Assembly (NCBI GenBank): GCA_036638975.1
Contig: JAVWJP010000021.1
Coordinates: 1-34,914 of the forward strand
Direction: 5' to 3'
DNA from: JAVWJP01 sp036638975
GTDB taxonomy: Bacteria > Bacillota > Clostridia > Oscillospirales > Ruminococcaceae
Length of the DNA: 34,914 bases
Both the position numbers and the translations under genes were made by a program. This document shows, one piece after another, positions 32,303-34,914 of the stretch; position 1 is the stretch's first letter, and every line of letters starts with the position of its first letter. The notes under the pieces were generated by a model. The model searched no databases. It saw nothing but the letters and a program-made list of their open reading frames with translations, and was not told the DNA's origin.

Positions 32303-32423
32303 TGATAATGTCAAATAAAGTTACAGTGAGTTTGTGCACAGAGCCTGAACATGTACTAAGCCACCTTATCAGCCATCATTTCTAAGAAAGAGCCTCCCGC
32401 TTAACCACAGGCGGCATGCCGCC
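32303..32423 (-). repeat. IS remnant, right copy of the inverted repeat
   Basis: Reverse-complement counterpart of 29433-29552, diverged by scattered substitutions and small indels. It ends in the perfect palindrome GGCGGCATGCCGCC (32410-32423), of which the left copy has one mismatch. The two copies bracket 2.7 kb carrying the MBOAT-SGNH pair. Confidence 0.85.
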
Positions 32424-32442
32424 AATGCCACGGAAGTAATTA

Positions 32443-32534
32443 TTATGAGAACTGATATTTTTTCATAATGCCCTCCTAAATTGTCTGGTTCTGGTTGATA
32501 GCTTCATTATACTATATTCCGGCAAAAAAAGCCA
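32443..32534 (-). pseudogene. Decapitated gene start: promoter, RBS and 7 codons
   Basis: On the minus strand there is TGGCTT (32529-32534), 17 bp, TATAAT (32506-32511), then AGGAGGG and ATG (32464-32466) 4 nt later, but the frame stops after MKKYQFS (TAA 32443-32445), where the IS remnant begins. Complete expression signals without a gene suggest the body was deleted or displaced by the element. The original gene is not identifiable. Confidence 0.55.
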
Positions 32535-32632
32535 GTGCGTTTTGGAAAACATGAGATACTTTTAGGAACTGTGCTTTAACACAAGCTTACCCATTAGCAG
32601 AAGATAAAACCTCTCTATCAAATACATCATAC

Positions 32633-32670
32633 GCAAAGTAGGGAACGGTCAAGACCGTTCCCTACTTTGC
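32633..32670. repeat. Perfect 18-bp hairpin with AA loop, no U-tract
   Basis: Left arm GCAAAGTAGGGAACGGTC (32633-32650), AA, perfect right arm (32653-32670). There is no T-run on either side, so it is not a standard terminator. Palindromes of this kind are often dispersed through Clostridia genomes. The stretch 32540-32632 shows nothing else. Confidence 0.8.
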
Positions 32671-32715
32671 CCTTTGCCGAACTCCGGCTCTATTCAAATC
32701 CTCTATCAGAAGCCA

Positions 32716-32753
32716 AAAAAGGAATTACAGACGAACGTCTGTAATTCCTTTTT
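32716..32753. terminator. Perfect 18-bp hairpin with AA loop, terminator-like
   Basis: Left arm AAAAAGGAATTACAGACG (32716-32733), AA, perfect right arm ending in TTTTT (32736-32753). The A-run and T-run let it terminate transcripts from either side; it would end the minus-strand SLH protein transcript. It has the same stem length and loop as the hairpin 46 bp to its left. Confidence 0.8.
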
Positions 32754-32839
32754 ATGTCAAGTTTGGTTAATAAAGATACAAAGTTAAACCCGCATAGGCA
32801 CTGGATTTGTGGCAAATCAGAACCATATCGTCCTGCTAA

Positions 32840-33112
32840 TCAAAAAACCGTTTGTGTAATCAGTCTGTCCATATAACGGCGTACAATTTCTTTAGCCATC
32901 GGGTCAATGCTTTTGAACGGATCATATTTTGCCCAATCAAAAGTTTGCATCATCGCTATCGCAAAAGAGTCAGCGAAAAGTTCAACCACCGCATAGCCTT
33001 GCTGCAATTTCTCGCCTTTCATTTGGTTAATTAATTTTACAAAGTTATACGGTGCCGTGTTGTTATTTGGGTTGTTACGATCCAATCTATTTTGAGAGAA
33101 TAGAACTCGCAC
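32840..33112 (-). CDS. Small hypothetical protein (doubtful)
   Basis: 90 aa, no family recognised. Its GTG start lies 3 bp after the stop of the SLH protein gene, with only a purine-rich AAGAAG in front; an internal ATG (residue 31, MKGEKLQQGY) is an alternative start. Composition is protein-like: amphipathic helices in VVELFADSFAIAMMQTF, then DWAKYDPFKSIDPMAKEIVRRYMDRL. No membrane segment and no cysteines. It may be a small cotranscribed protein or a fragment of a longer gene. Confidence 0.4.
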   Translation of the reverse strand: MRVLFSQNRLDRNNPNNNTAPYNFVKLINQMKGEKLQQGYAVVELFADSFAIAMMQTFDWAKYDPFKSIDPMAKEIVRRYMDRLITQTVF

Positions 33113-33115
33113 CTT

Positions 33116-34914
33116 TTACTTCTTCGGTACTTTCAACACATCACCGGGGTGAATGACATCAAATACCGTTTTGTTGTTTAGCCCTGCCAGTTCTGCTGCA
33201 CTGCATCCATATTTGTGTGCAATTATTCCCCAGCTCTCGTTTGCCACCACCGTGTGGGTGGTGTGTTTCAGATTTTTCGGTACATCGGCTGTTTCGCCAT
33301 TCCGGTCAAAGGTGTAGCTTGCGCCGTCAATGGTTTTTGTGCCTGTGAACAGCTTTCCATTTTCATAATAAACGATTTTGCCGCTGTCATTCACATCAAG
33401 CCCCTGTGCCGTTGCCTTGTCGATGACAAGCTCCACATAGCGGCGTAAAACCGCCGATACCTCGGCTCTGGTGGCGGTGCAGGTGGGGTCAAAACGGTTG
33501 CCGTCCTTGCCCATGATAACGCCTGCCATCTGCATAGATTTCACTGCTTCACTTGCCCAGCTTGCAATATTTGTGCTATCCGCAAAGGTGACTGCCGTGC
33601 GGGTTTTTGGCAGGGTGTAATTCATGGTCTTTGCGTAGTTTGTCATAATAACTGCCATTTCCTGCCGTGAAATTGCTGCATTCGGTGCAAAGGTGGTTGC
33701 ACTTGTGCCTTCGACAATGCCGTTTTTACTTGCCCATTCCACATAGCCAATAAAATAATCCGTCGATTTAATGTCTGCAAAGCTGCTCTTTTTATAGCCG
33801 CTGACATCTGCACCGGCAAGTCTGCCAAGTGCTGTAACGAACATTCCACGGGTCATTGCGGTGTTGGGGGAGAAGGTGGCTTTGTCCGTGCCGGAGAGCA
33901 ACCCTCTTGCCGTCACAAATTCAATATCGTTCTTCGCCCAGTGCTTTTCAATATCGCTAAATTTCGGTGCATTTGCTTTGTATCCAATACCATAAGTAGA
34001 GAAGTGATTGGTGACAAAAACCATGCATTTTGTGACAGGGTCATAGGTACAAGTCACTTCATGCAATTTGCCTTGTGCATCAATGAAATACGCTTGCAGA
34101 TTGTTTGGATTTTCGTCCTTTTTCAAGGTGTACGGAATCGAAACTGTAGCCGAACCGCCGCCAAAATCGCTGATGTTTTTACCATCTTTGCCTGTAATAG
34201 AAAGGTTGAACACAGGACGATTTCCGATTTCATTTTGTGCTTCTTTGGAGAGCTTGCTCACATCCGCTTTTGAAGCATTGATAGTCACATCGCCGCCTGC
34301 CTGCTTATGAATTTCTTGCAACGCCTTGCTGTCAAAGGTTAAATTTGCGGCTTCGCTGACAATTTTAAACTCCGAAACTTTGTTTTCCACCAGCGAATCC
34401 TGTACCGCTTTTGGAAGCTTGGCGCTGATAGAATTAGGTGCTTTTTTGCCTGTGTCTACGTTTAGTTCAACAGAAACACCATTTTTCTCCGTGCCGTTTT
34501 TCTTGGCTTCATCTTGTGCCTTTTTGATGGCATCGGCTACCGTTTTGTCGGTGACTGTGACGCTTGCGTTGCCGTTTTTGTCCACGGTTGCCGGTGCTTT
34601 GATTTCGCCGCTTGTTGGAGGATTCAGATTTGTCGGAGTAATCGTTATCGGAGGGGGTGTTACTGTTCCGCCGGAGGACGAGCCACCTGTAGAGCCGCCA
34701 CCTGTAGAGCCGCCGCCTGTAGAGCCGCCACCTGTAGAGCCGCCGCCTGTAGAGCCACCGCCTGTAGAGCCGCCGCCTGTAGAGCCGCCGCCTGTAGAGC
34801 CGCCGCCTGTAGAGCCGCCGCCTGTAGAGCCGTCGCCTGTAGAGCCGCCACCTGTAGAACCGCCGCCTGTAGAGCCACCGCCTGTAGAGCCGCCGCCTGT
34901 AGAGCCGCCGCCTG
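33116..34914 (-). CDS. SLH and LysM domain cell-surface protein (N-terminus beyond window)
   Basis: Partial: the frame stays open to the right edge, so 599 codons of a larger protein are present. Order from the edge: GGGST-repeat linker; Pro/Thr segment (PPPITITPTNLNPPTSG); a domain of about 190 residues (VTVTDKTVADAIKKAQDEA to FVTNHFSTYGIGY) that often precedes SLH repeats; three SLH domains beginning FSDIEKHWAKNDIEF, FADIKSTDYFIGYVEWA and FADSTNIASWASEAVK; a cell-wall-binding-like repeat (YYENGKLFTGTKTIDG); and a C-terminal LysM (HTVVANESWGIIAHKYGCSAAELAGLN). SLH domains bind pyruvylated wall polysaccharide and LysM binds peptidoglycan or spore cortex. A GTG at 34585 is internal and not the start. 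The N-terminal effector part lies outside. Confidence 0.9.
   Translation of the reverse strand, partial: GGGSTGGGSTGGGSTGGGSTGGGSTGDGSTGGGSTGGGSTGGGSTGGGSTGGGSTGGGSTGGGSTGGGSTGGGSTGGSSSGGTVTPPPITITPTNLNPPTSGEIKAPATVDKNGNASVTVTDKTVADAIKKAQDEAKKNGTEKNGVSVELNVDTGKKAPNSISAKLPKAVQDSLVENKVSEFKIVSEAANLTFDSKALQEIHKQAGGDVTINASKADVSKLSKEAQNEIGNRPVFNLSITGKDGKNISDFGGGSATVSIPYTLKKDENPNNLQAYFIDAQGKLHEVTCTYDPVTKCMVFVTNHFSTYGIGYKANAPKFSDIEKHWAKNDIEFVTARGLLSGTDKATFSPNTAMTRGMFVTALGRLAGADVSGYKKSSFADIKSTDYFIGYVEWASKNGIVEGTSATTFAPNAAISRQEMAVIMTNYAKTMNYTLPKTRTAVTFADSTNIASWASEAVKSMQMAGVIMGKDGNRFDPTCTATRAEVSAVLRRYVELVIDKATAQGLDVNDSGKIVYYENGKLFTGTKTIDGASYTFDRNGETADVPKNLKHTTHTVVANESWGIIAHKYGCSAAELAGLNNKTVFDVIHPGDVLKVPKK
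34680..34914 (-). repeat. 15-bp tandem repeat encoding GGGST units
   Basis: About 15 copies of a 15-bp unit (CCTGTAGAGCCGCCG on the plus strand) encode Gly-Gly-Gly-Ser-Thr on the minus strand in frame with the SLH protein. Copies differ mainly at synonymous sites (GGC/GGT), with one Gly-to-Asp change. The array continues past the window edge. Confidence 0.92.

Noticed and set aside
34660..34878. Minus-strand ORF of ALQAA-type repeats
   Set aside because: It is a different frame of the 15-bp repeat; the GGGST frame is continuous with the SLH protein.
1..34914. CRISPR array, tRNA, rRNA or prophage genes
   Set aside because: No direct repeat-spacer pattern, cloverleaf, rRNA-like segment or phage structural gene was seen; the only tandem repeats are coding (Thr tract and GGGST array).

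Overview
The window looks like chromosomal DNA of an anaerobic, low-to-moderate GC Firmicute of the class Clostridia, most likely Oscillospirales/Ruminococcaceae-like. The evidence is the strong AGGAGG-type ribosome binding sites, the DUF975, DUF1385 and ComFB families, an SLH-domain surface protein, a selenium-metabolism gene neighbourhood, and Clostridia-type surface protein modules. Assignment is by protein-family recognition only; no rRNA or tRNA gene was seen. Nearly every gene is intact. Several apparent long-ORF starts are really GTG or TTG codons lying 5' of a better ATG with a ribosome binding site, and these were moved.

Layout. (1) 1-4012: two paralogous GT4-type glycosyltransferases flank a divergently oriented surface protein. 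That protein has a choice-of-anchor-A-like domain, a run of 31 Thr in 33 residues, a small helical C-terminal domain and no signal peptide. It looks like a dedicated glycoprotein locus, possibly of the spore surface. (2) 4020-6031: a TetR regulator with a perfect operator palindrome and a MATE efflux pump. (3) 6271-10113: a selenium-associated cluster, DUF3343, TusA-like, YedE-like membrane protein and LysR on the minus strand, with a divergent cysteine-desulfurase-like enzyme. Two LysR-type T-N11-A boxes sit at the two promoters. (4) 10212-13795, minus strand: secreted serpin, glycerol kinase with a terminator-like hairpin abutting its RBS, and a DUF975 membrane protein behind a palindromic operator.

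(5) 14022-17659, plus strand: aminotransferase, trpS, HD-GYP phosphodiesterase and ComFB; the last two suggest a c-di-GMP enzyme/receptor pair. (6) 23087-17674, minus strand: an operon of lipoprotein, response regulator, histidine kinase, DUF1385 and prmC, with a clear sigma-A-type promoter. (7) 23239-25780: XRE regulator, histidine phosphatase and a second DUF975 protein. (8) 25807-29152: a BusR-like GntR/RCK_C regulator (BusR senses c-di-AMP) divergent from a small membrane protein, an MscS channel and threonine aldolase, suggesting osmotic control.

(9) 29153-32540: an MBOAT plus SGNH O-acylation pair bracketed by inverted copies of a degenerate insertion-sequence segment, beside a truncated IS1182-type transposase and a decapitated gene start. 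This is the clearest sign of mobile-element-driven rearrangement. (10) 32600-34914: two perfect hairpins, a doubtful small ORF, and the C-terminal part of an SLH/LysM cell-surface protein whose GGGST-repeat linker runs off the right edge.

The most interesting candidates are the poly-Thr glycoprotein cassette, the HD-GYP/ComFB pair, the BusR-like/MscS divergon, the selenium cluster with its two putative LysR boxes, and the IS-flanked acyltransferase island.
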